DNA of 64,000 nucleotides. It comes from Marinitoga piezophila KA3. GTDB taxonomy: Bacteria; Thermotogota; Thermotogae; Petrotogales; Petrotogaceae. The notes beneath the pieces were generated by a model. It was not told the DNA's origin, ran no database searches, and saw nothing but the letters and a program-made list of their open reading frames with translations. Positions within the stretch are counted from its first letter, which is position 1. Each line of letters starts with the position of its first letter. This document shows positions 23,885 through 32,144 of this stretch, one piece after another. The position numbers were made by a program, and so were the translations under genes. The stretch is from positions 1 to 64,000 of the forward strand of contig NC_016751.1 of the NCBI RefSeq assembly GCF_000255135.1, written 5' to 3'.

Positions 23885-24640
23885 TTATTTTTCAAATGTT
23901 GGATACGATAAAATCAAGTTGAAATTTTTAATCCATAAATCGGCAACCAAATCCTTTTTATTACTACTACAATATGTCCAGAATACAATTCTCATTTTAT
24001 CAGCTTTTTCATTTGCAAATTTAGATACATCAAAGTTTAATTCAAATGGCGTATACATTGTAGCATATAATCGATTAATCCATTTATGTTTTTCAAAAGG
24101 ATAGGAATTATTTCCCCATACATATGATGTTTTTCCAACTTCATATCCATCTTTATCCATAAAAACAATTAATAATCCTGCTAAAGAATATTCTTTTTCA
24201 TCAGTACTTTTTGTACTTGAAGTGAATCCCATCATATCAACAGATAAATTAACATGTGTTCTATTTCCATATGGAAGTTTAAAATCTTTATATAAATTGT
24301 TTTCAGAAAAACCGTCTTTATGTATTCTTAACCATTTTTTACCATCCACAGTATCTACATATATTAAGCTACCGCCCTGTCTTCTTCCTCCTATTTTCCA
24401 TTCATTTGATTTTTCAATAAAAGGATAAACATATTTTTCAATGTGCTTTGGAATTATAATTTTTACGATATCTTTCTCATTAAGTTGAATTAAAGAATCT
24501 TTCAATTGCACATCGTATATACCATTGTAATAGTGTACTAATTTACCTTCAATAACTTTACCATTTAAAAGATAGAATTTTTCGGAAAATACTAATAACG
24601 ATAATACAAAAACAAGAAATAAGAAAAGAAATTTTTTCAT
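23885..24640 (-). CDS. Exported protein of unknown function with SH3-like start
   Basis: A 251-residue secreted protein. Residues 1-19 are a signal peptide (K-K-F, hydrophobic core, ending V-F-S-E). A short beta-rich module follows (FYLLNGKVIEGKLVHYYNG, then DSLIQLNEKDIVKI), similar in layout to the modules at the start of the beta-propeller protein at 47568-49367. The remainder (residues about 80-250) has beta-sheet patterning with many Trp and Tyr, perhaps a carbohydrate-binding-like sandwich. No catalytic motif is seen. It has its own ribosome site (GGGGGCG) and terminator. Function is unknown. Confidence 0.7.
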   Translation of the reverse strand: MKKFLFLFLVFVLSLLVFSEKFYLLNGKVIEGKLVHYYNGIYDVQLKDSLIQLNEKDIVKIIIPKHIEKYVYPFIEKSNEWKIGGRRQGGSLIYVDTVDGKKWLRIHKDGFSENNLYKDFKLPYGNRTHVNLSVDMMGFTSSTKSTDEKEYSLAGLLIVFMDKDGYEVGKTSYVWGNNSYPFEKHKWINRLYATMYTPFELNFDVSKFANEKADKMRIVFWTYCSSNKKDLVADLWIKNFNLILSYPTFEK

Positions 24641-24701
24641 AATTTCGCCCCCTGATAGAATTTTTATTATATTTATATTATATCAGGGTATTTGCGTTTT
24701 T

Positions 24702-26069
24702 TCAATCAATATTAAAAAATTCTATATCTTCTTTTAATATATTAATAGCAATTTCTTTGTCAATAGTTGAAATTACTCCAATAGGAGCGAAAATATAATT
24801 TTTATCATAACCAATTTTTTTGATTTCTTTTGGCAACAATTCATCAGGATGATGTTTATGTTGGCCGATAATTGATTTTATTATAGTTTTATTGAATTTT
24901 GATCTTGTAAGAACACCACCAGTTCCAAAAATATATTTTATAGCTGTTAAATCCTTTCCCTGAGCAATAGTTTTTCTCCCTAAAGGTGTATAGATATGTT
25001 TTTTCCTTCCAGCGTGTCTTCTTATTCCTTCAACAAAACAATATTCAGCTAATGCTGCCATAAACTTTTCATTTTCAATGGTTTTGGGGTATGGAGAAAT
25101 TTCTTCAACAAGTTTATCAAAATTTTCAAATCTTTTTCTTAATTCTTTTTCGCCAATAAGTTCTATTACTGTATGTGCATTCACAAATACTCCCATATCC
25201 CCTTCTACGGTTCTTTTGGCAACTGGTTCAGGATTAATCATAATACTTTGAATTTCTGGATCGCCTTCAGTAACAGAGTCAACGTCTGTAGTTGCTCCTC
25301 CAATATCTACTGTTAAAACATCTTTATATAATTCACTTAATAGTTGTGTAGTTCTCATTACAGCTGCAGGTGTAGGAATAATTTTTTCATCAACATATTC
25401 TTCTATTTTTTCCATTCCTGGCGCGTGGATAATATGTTCAGAAAAAACCTCTTGAATTACCTTTCTTGCCGGTTCAACATTTAATTGATCAACCTTTGGA
25501 TATACGTTTTCGGTAATATATAATTTTTTTCCACTATCTTCAAAAATTTCTCTAATTTCATCAACAACAGCAACATTTCCTGCGTAAATTACAGGAACAT
25601 TTATAGGTAAATTCCTTAATAATTCGGCATTATGTAATACAGTTTCTTCTTCACCATAATCAACACCACCAGCAAGAAAAATTACATTTGGTTTTATTTC
25701 AAGAATCTTTTTTAAATGGGATTTTCTCATTTTGCCAGCGGTGATATATTTTATTACACCACCAGCGCCAAGAGCAGCTTCTCTTGAAGCTTTTACAGTC
25801 ATATCATATACAAGTCCATGAACAGTCATCTTCAAACCGCCGGCGGCTGAGGACGTTGCAAGGAATTTATTCCATTCAACCTTTTCTCCTAAACGCTCCT
25901 CGGCAATTTTCAATGCTCGTTCTATACCTATTGTTATATCCCCTTCATTAATAGTTGTGTAATGTTCTCCTTGAGAAAGAATAATAGGCTTTTTAGTATC
26001 TATTTTATCAAATAAGGTTACTATAGTTGTTGTACTGCCAATTTCTGCAGTAACTAAATCAATTTTCAT
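24702..26069 (-). CDS. MutL/GlmL-family protein (mutase-associated ATPase)
   Basis: A 455-residue protein of the GlmL/MutL family, actin-like-fold ATPases linked to B12-dependent carbon-skeleton and amino-mutases. It shows TAEIGSTTTIVTLFD at the start, SSAAGGLKMTVHGLVYDMT, FLAGGVDYGEE, VDIGGATTDVDSV with the phosphate-binding loop, and IFGTGGVLTRS. Family members probably reactivate or assemble glutamate mutase or D-ornithine aminomutase, but neither mutase subunit is nearby. It shares one base with the stop of the upstream aminotransferase, so the two are co-translated. Confidence 0.85.
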   Translation of the reverse strand: MKIDLVTAEIGSTTTIVTLFDKIDTKKPIILSQGEHYTTINEGDITIGIERALKIAEERLGEKVEWNKFLATSSAAGGLKMTVHGLVYDMTVKASREAALGAGGVIKYITAGKMRKSHLKKILEIKPNVIFLAGGVDYGEEETVLHNAELLRNLPINVPVIYAGNVAVVDEIREIFEDSGKKLYITENVYPKVDQLNVEPARKVIQEVFSEHIIHAPGMEKIEEYVDEKIIPTPAAVMRTTQLLSELYKDVLTVDIGGATTDVDSVTEGDPEIQSIMINPEPVAKRTVEGDMGVFVNAHTVIELIGEKELRKRFENFDKLVEEISPYPKTIENEKFMAALAEYCFVEGIRRHAGRKKHIYTPLGRKTIAQGKDLTAIKYIFGTGGVLTRSKFNKTIIKSIIGQHKHHPDELLPKEIKKIGYDKNYIFAPIGVISTIDKEIAINILKEDIEFFNID

Positions 26070-27214
26070 TATCTCACCTCATTGATATATTCAATAAGTC
26101 TATTGATTCCTTTTTCAAGATTTTCTATAGAGTTTGCATAAGAAATTCTTATGAACCCTTTAGCTCCAAAACCACTACCAGGTATAACAGCTAATTTTTT
26201 TGTTTTTAATAGTTGATTACAGAAATTTAAGTCATTAGTATCGTATTTTGAAACATCTATAAATAGATAAAATGCTCCTTTTGGATAAACATAAGGTAAA
26301 TCTGTTTGATTGAATTTGTTCAAAACAAATTTTCTTCTTTCATCAAATTTTTCTATATAATAATCAATATCTACATCAAATGCTGATAATGCACCATATT
26401 GAGCAGGAGTATTGATATTTGAAGAAAGATGACTCTGTATTTTCTTAATTTCTTTTGAAATTTCTTTTGGAGCTACTGAGTAACCAACTCTCCACCCTGT
26501 CATTGACCATGTTTTTGAAAAAGCATTAATTATTATAGTTCTTTCTCTTAATTCTTCTAATTGTGTAGGTGAGAAAAAATCACCTTCAAATACTAATTTT
26601 TCATATACTTCATCACTTATAATATAAATTTCTCTATCTTTTATTAATTCATAAATTTCTTTAAATGTTTCTTCGGGATATACGGCGCCAGTTGGATTAT
26701 TTGGAGAATTAATAATTATAGCTTTTGTTCTTTCGCTTAAATAAGGTTCTATATCAGAAGCTTTTGGAATAAAATTATTTTTGAATTTTAATGGAACATG
26801 AACAGGAATTCCACGGGCCATTTTTATTTGAGCTTCATAACTTACCCATGCAGGATCAAGCATTATAACTTCATCTGCAGGGTTTAATAATGCCAATAAC
26901 GTATTGTACAATGCCTGTTTTCCGCCATTGGATACTACAATATTATCTGGAGTATATGTTGTGTTTCTTCTACTATTAATAAAATCAGCAATTTTTTCTC
27001 TCAATTCCAAAATACCAGCTGAGTCAGTATATTTTGTTTTTCCTTCAAGCATAGCTTTATAAGCACTTTCAATAATTTCTTTAGGAGTTATAAAATCCGG
27101 TTCTCCAGCAGTTAATTTAACTACATCTTCTCCACTTTTTTCAAGCTCTATAGCTTTTGCATTTAATTCTAGAGTAATAGATGGTTGAATACTTTTTATA
27201 ATTTTTGATATCAA
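26069..27214 (-). CDS. Class I/II PLP aminotransferase (aspartate aminotransferase-like)
   Basis: A 381-residue fold-type I aminotransferase. It has LTAGEPDFITP, YTDSAGILELREKIA, SNGGKQALYNTLLALL, INSPNNPTGAVY, IISDEVYEKLVF and NAFSKTWSMTGWRVGY, with the PLP-binding Lys in S-K-T. The C-terminal FIRISYANS holds the Arg that binds the alpha-carboxylate. These match subgroup I-gamma aspartate aminotransferases, active on aspartate/glutamate or aromatic amino acids. The start is TTG 27214 after GGAGGG. It is the first gene of a pair with the MutL/GlmL-like protein. Confidence 0.92.
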   Translation of the reverse strand: MISKIIKSIQPSITLELNAKAIELEKSGEDVVKLTAGEPDFITPKEIIESAYKAMLEGKTKYTDSAGILELREKIADFINSRRNTTYTPDNIVVSNGGKQALYNTLLALLNPADEVIMLDPAWVSYEAQIKMARGIPVHVPLKFKNNFIPKASDIEPYLSERTKAIIINSPNNPTGAVYPEETFKEIYELIKDREIYIISDEVYEKLVFEGDFFSPTQLEELRERTIIINAFSKTWSMTGWRVGYSVAPKEISKEIKKIQSHLSSNINTPAQYGALSAFDVDIDYYIEKFDERRKFVLNKFNQTDLPYVYPKGAFYLFIDVSKYDTNDLNFCNQLLKTKKLAVIPGSGFGAKGFIRISYANSIENLEKGINRLIEYINEVR

Positions 27215-27360
27215 AATAATCCCTCCAAAATAAAATATTGTGTCATTTGTATTCTAACGCTTTATGAAAAAAATTTCAATATCAATTATGCTGTATTTAT
27301 GTTAAGAAAATGGCAAGATGATAATTATACTCATTTATTTTCCATTAATCTTATAAATTA

Positions 27361-27396
27361 AAAATAAGGCAGTTCTTTAAAAGAACTGCCTTATTC
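27361..27396 (-). terminator. Terminator of the murA operon
   Basis: A 15-bp perfect stem AATAAGGCAGTTCTT / AAGAACTGCCTTATT with a 3-base loop, followed by TTTT on the minus strand. The gap 27215-27360 holds only AT-rich sequence. Confidence 0.92.
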
Positions 27397-28689
27397 AAAG
27401 TATTCAACACTTAAATTTAGTTTTTCTAATTTGTCAAATAATTTTTCATATCCTCTAAATATATGATCAACGTTATTAATTACAGTTTCCCCTTCAGCTG
27501 CTAACGCAGCAATTAATAATGCTGCTGATGCTCTTAAATCTGTTGCTTCAAGTGGAGCGCCTGATAACTTTGTTACTCCTGTAATAATTGCCGTATTACT
27601 TTCAACAAAAATTTTTGCACCCATTCTGTTAAGTTCATCAACATGATTAAATCTTGTTTTAAAAACATTTTCTGTTATAGATGATCTTCCAGGAATTAAG
27701 CTAAGCAATACCATTAGTTGAGGTTGTAAATCTGTTGGAAATCCAGGGAATGTCGAGGTTTCAACATCAACAGGAGTTAATTCCATTTTTGAAATACCGC
27801 TAACAATTAACGTATTATTTTTAAATTCATAATGAATTCCGAGTTTTTCAAAAATATCAAGTAAGGAGAAAAGATGATCTTCTATTACATTGTTTAAAGT
27901 AACTTTTCCCCCGAGTATAGCTCCTAATATAGCATAAGTTCCAGCTTCAATTCTATCTGGAATAATAGTATATTCTGTTCCGTATAATCTATCGGTGCCA
28001 TAAATTTTGATATTAGATGATCCCTGACCTTCGATTCTAGCTCCCATTGAAATTAGGAAATTACATAAATCTACAATTTCGGGTTCTTGGGCACAATTGG
28101 TCAATATTGTTTCAGTATCTTTTAACATTACTGCTGTTGTAATTAAATGTTCAGTTGCACCAACACTTGGGAAAGGCAATGAAATATGTATTTTTTTCTG
28201 ATGATTATTTTCTGTAAATTTTGAATTTGTATAACCATGTTCGATTTTTGATTCAATTCCTAATTTTTTTAAACCTTCTAAATGAAAATTAACAGGTCTT
28301 ACACCTATTGAACAACCTCCAGGTAATGCAACTTTTGCATAACCATTTCTTATGGTAAGTGGGCCAAGTACGTTAAATGAAGCTCGCATTTTTCTTACAG
28401 GACCATAGGGTAAAATAGAATTGATTTTTTCTTCGCCTTTTTCTATAACTAATGTTGAGTTTTCCCACGTAACCTTTTTACCTGTGTTTTCTAATATTTC
28501 AATCATTGTATTAACGTCAGCAAGATTTGGTATATTATGCAATATAACCTTTTCATCGGTTAGAATTGTTGCAGCTAATATAGGTAATGCCGAATTTTTT
28601 GAACCGGATATGGTGATTTCACCGTTTGCATATTGAGGTCCGGCAACTTTCATTTTACCCATGGTTTCAATCTCCAATCTATGTTTCAT
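27391..28689 (-). CDS. murA: UDP-N-acetylglucosamine 1-carboxyvinyltransferase MurA
   Basis: MurA transfers enolpyruvate from PEP to UDP-GlcNAc, the first committed step of peptidoglycan synthesis. The 432-residue protein has ITISGSKNSALPILAA with the conserved Lys, MRASFNVLGPL, and the active loop GGCSIGVRPVNFH with the catalytic Cys, the residue alkylated by fosfomycin. It also has DRIEAGTYAILGA, FPTDLQPQ and TDLRASAALLIAALAA. I chose ATG 28689, 6 bases after GGAGGA; upstream in-frame starts lack ribosome sites. The degenerate GGDEF gene ends 28 bases upstream. Confidence 0.95.
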   Translation of the reverse strand: MKHRLEIETMGKMKVAGPQYANGEITISGSKNSALPILAATILTDEKVILHNIPNLADVNTMIEILENTGKKVTWENSTLVIEKGEEKINSILPYGPVRKMRASFNVLGPLTIRNGYAKVALPGGCSIGVRPVNFHLEGLKKLGIESKIEHGYTNSKFTENNHQKKIHISLPFPSVGATEHLITTAVMLKDTETILTNCAQEPEIVDLCNFLISMGARIEGQGSSNIKIYGTDRLYGTEYTIIPDRIEAGTYAILGAILGGKVTLNNVIEDHLFSLLDIFEKLGIHYEFKNNTLIVSGISKMELTPVDVETSTFPGFPTDLQPQLMVLLSLIPGRSSITENVFKTRFNHVDELNRMGAKIFVESNTAIITGVTKLSGAPLEATDLRASAALLIAALAAEGETVINNVDHIFRGYEKLFDKLEKLNLSVEYFE

Positions 28690-28717
28690 TCTATTTCCTC
28701 CATTCATATGAATAGCG

Positions 28718-29308
28718 CTATTCAAAATATTTTATTAAATCTCCCGTAGATGTTAAATCTTGAGGTAAATAAAATTTGTATATCTCTAAATTGTTTATAA
28801 AATCAAGTTTTTCAATTTGACTTTTTATTCTGTCGGAAACTTTAAACAATACATCTTCTGTAATGTCTGGTATAATTATGGCAAATGTTGTTTTTGAATA
28901 TCTCAACACTAAGTCCAACGGCAATCTTACATTGCTTCTTAATATTTTTCCTATTTCCATTTCAGGACCTTTATACAATTCACCTTCGTATTTTATTTCA
29001 GCTAATTCCGGTAATTTTAGAATAATAAGACCATAATTTTTCTGGCTTTCGAAAGCCTTTTCAAGTAACAGGTAAAAAATCTTATCAAAAAATTTTCTTG
29101 AATATACCCTTGTTGATGGATCAATAAAATCACGTGTGATAATATCATCTACAAAATCACTATATGCATCTATCTCTTCTTTAGTAAAAGTATTATATTC
29201 TTCAATAAGTTTATTCATATTATCAATTGTACTTTCAAGTTGATCAACTTTTTCCTTCAATTGATTATTCTCTTTTTCTAATTGATTTACCTTATTTTCA
29301 AAATCCAT
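28718..29308 (-). CDS. Coiled coil plus degenerate GGDEF-like domain
   Basis: A 196-residue soluble protein. Residues 1-40 form a coiled coil of leucine heptads. From about residue 58 the protein follows a GGDEF diguanylate cyclase domain: DPSTRVYSRKFFDKIF in place of D-x-L-T-x-L-x-N-R-x-x-F, YGLIILKLP, EIGKILRSNVR, then LDLVLRYSKTTFAIIIPDI. In the last segment the signature G-G-D-E-F is S-K-T-T-F (residues 138-142). It cannot make cyclic di-GMP by the usual mechanism, so a regulatory or scaffold role is likely. It is encoded just upstream of murA and downstream of an exported GH3-like protein. Confidence 0.75.
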   Translation of the reverse strand: MDFENKVNQLEKENNQLKEKVDQLESTIDNMNKLIEEYNTFTKEEIDAYSDFVDDIITRDFIDPSTRVYSRKFFDKIFYLLLEKAFESQKNYGLIILKLPELAEIKYEGELYKGPEMEIGKILRSNVRLPLDLVLRYSKTTFAIIIPDITEDVLFKVSDRIKSQIEKLDFINNLEIYKFYLPQDLTSTGDLIKYFE

Positions 29309-29327
29309 TTTATTCCCCCCTTATTTT

Positions 29328-30146
29328 TTACCAACTCCAATTTTTCTTTGCAGAATATATAGGAGTTTTATTGTTGATAAAATCGTTTATAAGATTTTCA
29401 ACGCTTTTTGAAAAATAAACTATACTTTTTTCTTTACTGTTTTCAGGAAGTTTTCTATAGTATTTTTTATAGTTTTTTCCTATCCAGCCTGTAACAATAA
29501 TAGAATTTTCATATATTTCTTTTATTATTTCTTTATAATTTTCAGAATTAAAAATTTCCCAGTTTAATTCTGGATAAATATCATTATTTAAAAATACCTT
29601 TTTTTCTATTTTATCATAAAACATAAAGGTTTTATCATATGTATTAGAATAATAAAAAACTTTTCCAGCCTTTTGTTCTAAGGAATTCTTTACATCTGAA
29701 TCAAAATCCTGTCTGAGGTAGATAACAGGAAAAATGCCTGATGTTTCAAACCCGCGTATCATAGTATAAAGAACCTGGGATACTATATATGGGGAGCTTG
29801 CAATATATTCTAAAAAATTTTCTGTTCCTTTTTTTAATGTGGCTAAATTACCAAATACAACAAAATCATATCCTTTTCTTTTTAAAAAAGAGCCTATACT
29901 TTTTGAAAATTCAAATATCAAGTCATAAGAGTTTAATGTGCCTAAAACAAAATAATCCAATTCTTTATCCAATTCATGTAAATTTAGCAAATAACCATAA
30001 AAAGCCTCTTTATTGACTGAATCTTCTAAAGAGGTATTTAAATAACCTATTATTACTTTTTCTTTTTCAATTGGTATTTTTTCAGAAAAAACATAAATAA
30101 AATTAATTACTATTACTAAAATTAGAAATAATCTTTTCAAGGACAA
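29328..30146 (-). CDS. Exported protein with a GH3-like, probably inactive domain
   Basis: A 272-residue secreted protein with an N-terminal signal peptide (KRLFLILVIVINFIYVFSE). The segment YDFVVFGNLATLKKGTENFLEYIASSPYIVSQVLYTMIRGFETSG follows the pattern of the substrate domain of family 3 glycosidases (NagZ-like: x-N-x-A-P-V-x-D, then S-x-x-P-x-x-V, then R-G). The catalytic K-H-F-P-G-H-G motif is absent. I regard it as a degenerate relative with moderate confidence. The start is uncertain: TTG 30146 lies 8 bases after AGAGGG, whereas ATG 30167 has no ribosome site. Either way it overlaps the HAD gene. Confidence 0.55.
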   Translation of the reverse strand: MSLKRLFLILVIVINFIYVFSEKIPIEKEKVIIGYLNTSLEDSVNKEAFYGYLLNLHELDKELDYFVLGTLNSYDLIFEFSKSIGSFLKRKGYDFVVFGNLATLKKGTENFLEYIASSPYIVSQVLYTMIRGFETSGIFPVIYLRQDFDSDVKNSLEQKAGKVFYYSNTYDKTFMFYDKIEKKVFLNNDIYPELNWEIFNSENYKEIIKEIYENSIIVTGWIGKNYKKYYRKLPENSKEKSIVYFSKSVENLINDFINNKTPIYSAKKNWSW

Positions 30147-30930
30147 TAGCAACACCCTCTTCATCATTTGATAGGGTTATATTTCTTGCAGATTCTTTAA
30201 CATGTTCATTTGCATTGGCCATTGCATAAGAATTCTTTGACAGAGAAAGCATAGATATATCATTTTCACTATCTCCGAATATATATGCTTCTTCCAGATT
30301 AAATCTGTAAATTTCCTTTAATTTCTTTAAAGCAAGACCTTTGGATGAATCCTTATTTAAAAAATCAAGATAAATACTAAATGATCTAACTATATTTAAG
30401 GTATTTCCATATTTTTCTGTCATGGATTTTTGAATAATATCAAGTTTCTCTGGTTGATTTATAGCGAGAATTTTTGTTGGTTCTCCATGTTGTTTTATAT
30501 GCTCAACAATATCTTTTACAATCTTATATTCAACACCTGAATGTTTGGCATATTGTTTTATTTCATCATTGTCTTTATCGGTAATTAAATCATCATTTAA
30601 ATATATTTGCACATGTGTATCGTGTTTTTTTAAATCCTCAATAACCTTAATAGCTAAATCCTTTAAAATATCAGATTCAAAAACAACTTCCCCTGTATGA
30701 CTTACAACATATGCACCATTATATGAAACAATAGGGATGTTATTATGTAAAAAAGGCATATATTTTTCTACAATTAATCTTGTAGATTTATACATTCGAC
30801 CACTTGCAATAATTATAAAACTTCCCATTTCAAATATTTTTTTAATACTTTCAACAGTTCTTTGGGAAATGGACTCATTTGAATTTAATAATGTTCCATC
30901 AAGATCGAAGATAAATGTTTTATTATGCAA
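30103..30930 (-). CDS. HAD-superfamily phosphatase, Cof type
   Basis: A 275-residue haloacid dehalogenase-like hydrolase of the Cof/IIB subfamily, acting on small phosphorylated metabolites. It has FIFDLDGTLLNSN with the nucleophile Asp, IIIASGRMYKS (motif II), a cap domain of about 110 residues, the Lys region SSKGLALKKL (motif III) and FGDSENDISML (motif IV). The substrate is unknown; sugar phosphates or phosphorylated vitamins are usual. I prefer TTG 30930, about 8 bases after AAGGGG; the GTG at 30939 abuts that site. Confidence 0.9.
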   Translation of the reverse strand: MHNKTFIFDLDGTLLNSNESISQRTVESIKKIFEMGSFIIIASGRMYKSTRLIVEKYMPFLHNNIPIVSYNGAYVVSHTGEVVFESDILKDLAIKVIEDLKKHDTHVQIYLNDDLITDKDNDEIKQYAKHSGVEYKIVKDIVEHIKQHGEPTKILAINQPEKLDIIQKSMTEKYGNTLNIVRSFSIYLDFLNKDSSKGLALKKLKEIYRFNLEEAYIFGDSENDISMLSLSKNSYAMANANEHVKESARNITLSNDEEGVAIVLEKIISNFSNSN

Positions 30931-30972
30931 GTTTCTCACCCCTTAAATTATATCATACATTTAACAAAAAAA

Positions 30973-31000
30973 CAAAAAAATGGGGATAAATTCCCCATTT
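30973..31000 (-). terminator. Terminator of tRNA-Ala
   Basis: Minus-strand stem AAATGGGGA / TCCCCATTT followed by TTTT, starting 3 bases after the encoded CCA end of the tRNA. Confidence 0.88.
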
Positions 31001-31002
31001 TC

Positions 31003-31078
31003 TGGTGGAGTCGATGGGACTTGAACCCACGACCTCTACCGTGCCATGGTAGCGCGCTCCCAGCTGCGCCACGACCCC
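31003..31078 (-). tRNA. tRNA-Ala(GGC)
   Basis: A 76-base tRNA folds on the minus strand. The acceptor GGGGTCG pairs with CGACTCC, including the G3-U70 wobble that identifies alanine tRNAs. The discriminator is A and CCA is encoded. The anticodon stem CTACC/GGTAG holds the loop ATGGCAC, so the anticodon is GGC, reading GCC and GCU. The T arm is GTGGG-TTCAAGT-CCCAT. It stands alone between two protein genes with its own promoter and terminator. Confidence 0.97.
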
Positions 31079-31090
31079 ACATCACAAATT

Positions 31091-31119
31091 ATTATATAAT
31101 ATAAAGTTTAAATTGTCAA
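31091..31119 (-). promoter_or_regulatory. Consensus promoter of tRNA-Ala
   Basis: On the minus strand, a perfect TTGACA (31114-31119) and a perfect TATAAT (31091-31096) are exactly 17 bases apart, placed so that the transcript starts a few bases before the tRNA. Confidence 0.93.
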
Positions 31120-31129
31120 GAAATCCATT

Positions 31130-32068
31130 TTAAATTTTGTTCTTTTCCCTCATTTCCTTATATGCAGGACATATTTCTTTGAAATTACACCATTTACAAT
31201 TATTTATAGATGGATTTGCTACAAAATATTCTTCATCTTTTGGAATATTTAAATATGAATCCTTAAGATAACCTTCTAAAACCTTTATCTGTTCTTTTAT
31301 AAACTCTTCAACTTCTATAATATCCTCATTTTTAAATACTCTTTCTTCTGCATAACCATAAAGAAGATATTCATTAATCAAGATAATGTCCTCAAGTGGG
31401 AATCCATACTTTAAAGAAGCATATAATGCATATAACCTTAATTGAAATTCATCATCTTTAGAAGGTTTTCCTGTTTTCCAATCAACAATATAAATCTTTC
31501 CATTTTGTTCGAACATTAAATCGATAATGCTGTAAATCTTATAATCATTTATAAAAAAATGAGGGAAATTAGTTTCATCAACTTCATATTTAATATGTTC
31601 CTCTTTTAATCGCTGATAAGTATCAGAAGAAAAGTAATTATTAATTATTTTTTCAGTTTTTTCTTTTAAATTTCTTCCAAAATTATCATCAAATAATTTT
31701 CTCGTGTTATAATAAACAGAATGGAACATAACATAATCCTTAGGTCTTTCAAACCATTGCTTTTTATGTTTATACGAATCTTTTATGGCAATATTAAATT
31801 TATTTCCTATGAAATTAACAGCATCTCTTTTGTTATTTAAAGAAGATGTAGTAATATTTATTGTGATAAAATCATGAACTACATTACCAAGATATTTTTC
31901 AATTGTAGTGATTTTATCCAGCCTATACGCAAGTTTTTTTCTGTACTCAACAGTATCTTCCCAACCACGCCATTTATAAAACTTTGTGAAGTAGAATTCA
32001 CGAGGGCATTTATTCAAAATTTTATGTTTTGAAAGAGACCATGACTTTTCAGGATATTCACCAATCAA
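31130..32068 (-). CDS. Iron-sulfur PD-(D/E)XK nuclease (Cas4/Dna2/AddB type)
   Basis: A 312-residue RecB-like nuclease. The nuclease core has the early His in GNVVHDFI, the metal Asp in IYSIIDLMFEQNGKI, the signature IVDWKTGKP, and the downstream QLRLYALYA. Four cysteines are placed as in Cas4, AddB and Dna2 nucleases: Cys21 in NKCPREF, then Cys291, Cys294 and Cys300 in CKWCNFKEICP, expected to bind a 4Fe-4S cluster. No CRISPR or AddA gene is present. It is transcribed divergently from a UPF1-type helicase gene 76 bases away, suggesting joint DNA end processing. The start is TTG, after GGAG. Confidence 0.87.
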   Translation of the reverse strand: MIGEYPEKSWSLSKHKILNKCPREFYFTKFYKWRGWEDTVEYRKKLAYRLDKITTIEKYLGNVVHDFITINITTSSLNNKRDAVNFIGNKFNIAIKDSYKHKKQWFERPKDYVMFHSVYYNTRKLFDDNFGRNLKEKTEKIINNYFSSDTYQRLKEEHIKYEVDETNFPHFFINDYKIYSIIDLMFEQNGKIYIVDWKTGKPSKDDEFQLRLYALYASLKYGFPLEDIILINEYLLYGYAEERVFKNEDIIEVEEFIKEQIKVLEGYLKDSYLNIPKDEEYFVANPSINNCKWCNFKEICPAYKEMREKNKI

Positions 32069-32120
32069 AATTTCAACTCCTTTATTTTTTTCAGAAATAT
32101 TATAACATAAAATTTAAATA

Positions 32121-32126
32121 TATAAT
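32121..32126 (+). promoter_or_regulatory. -10 element of the helicase gene
   Basis: TATAAT about 19 bases before the helicase ATG. A minus-strand TATAAT at 32099-32104 faces the nuclease gene, so the two genes appear to be driven by back-to-back promoters. Confidence 0.45.
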
Positions 32127-32144
32127 CAATTATGAGGTGATGCG

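Noticed and set aside
31130-32068. Cas4 of a CRISPR system
   Set aside because: No repeats, cas1 or cas2 genes occur in the window; the nuclease pairs with a helicase instead.
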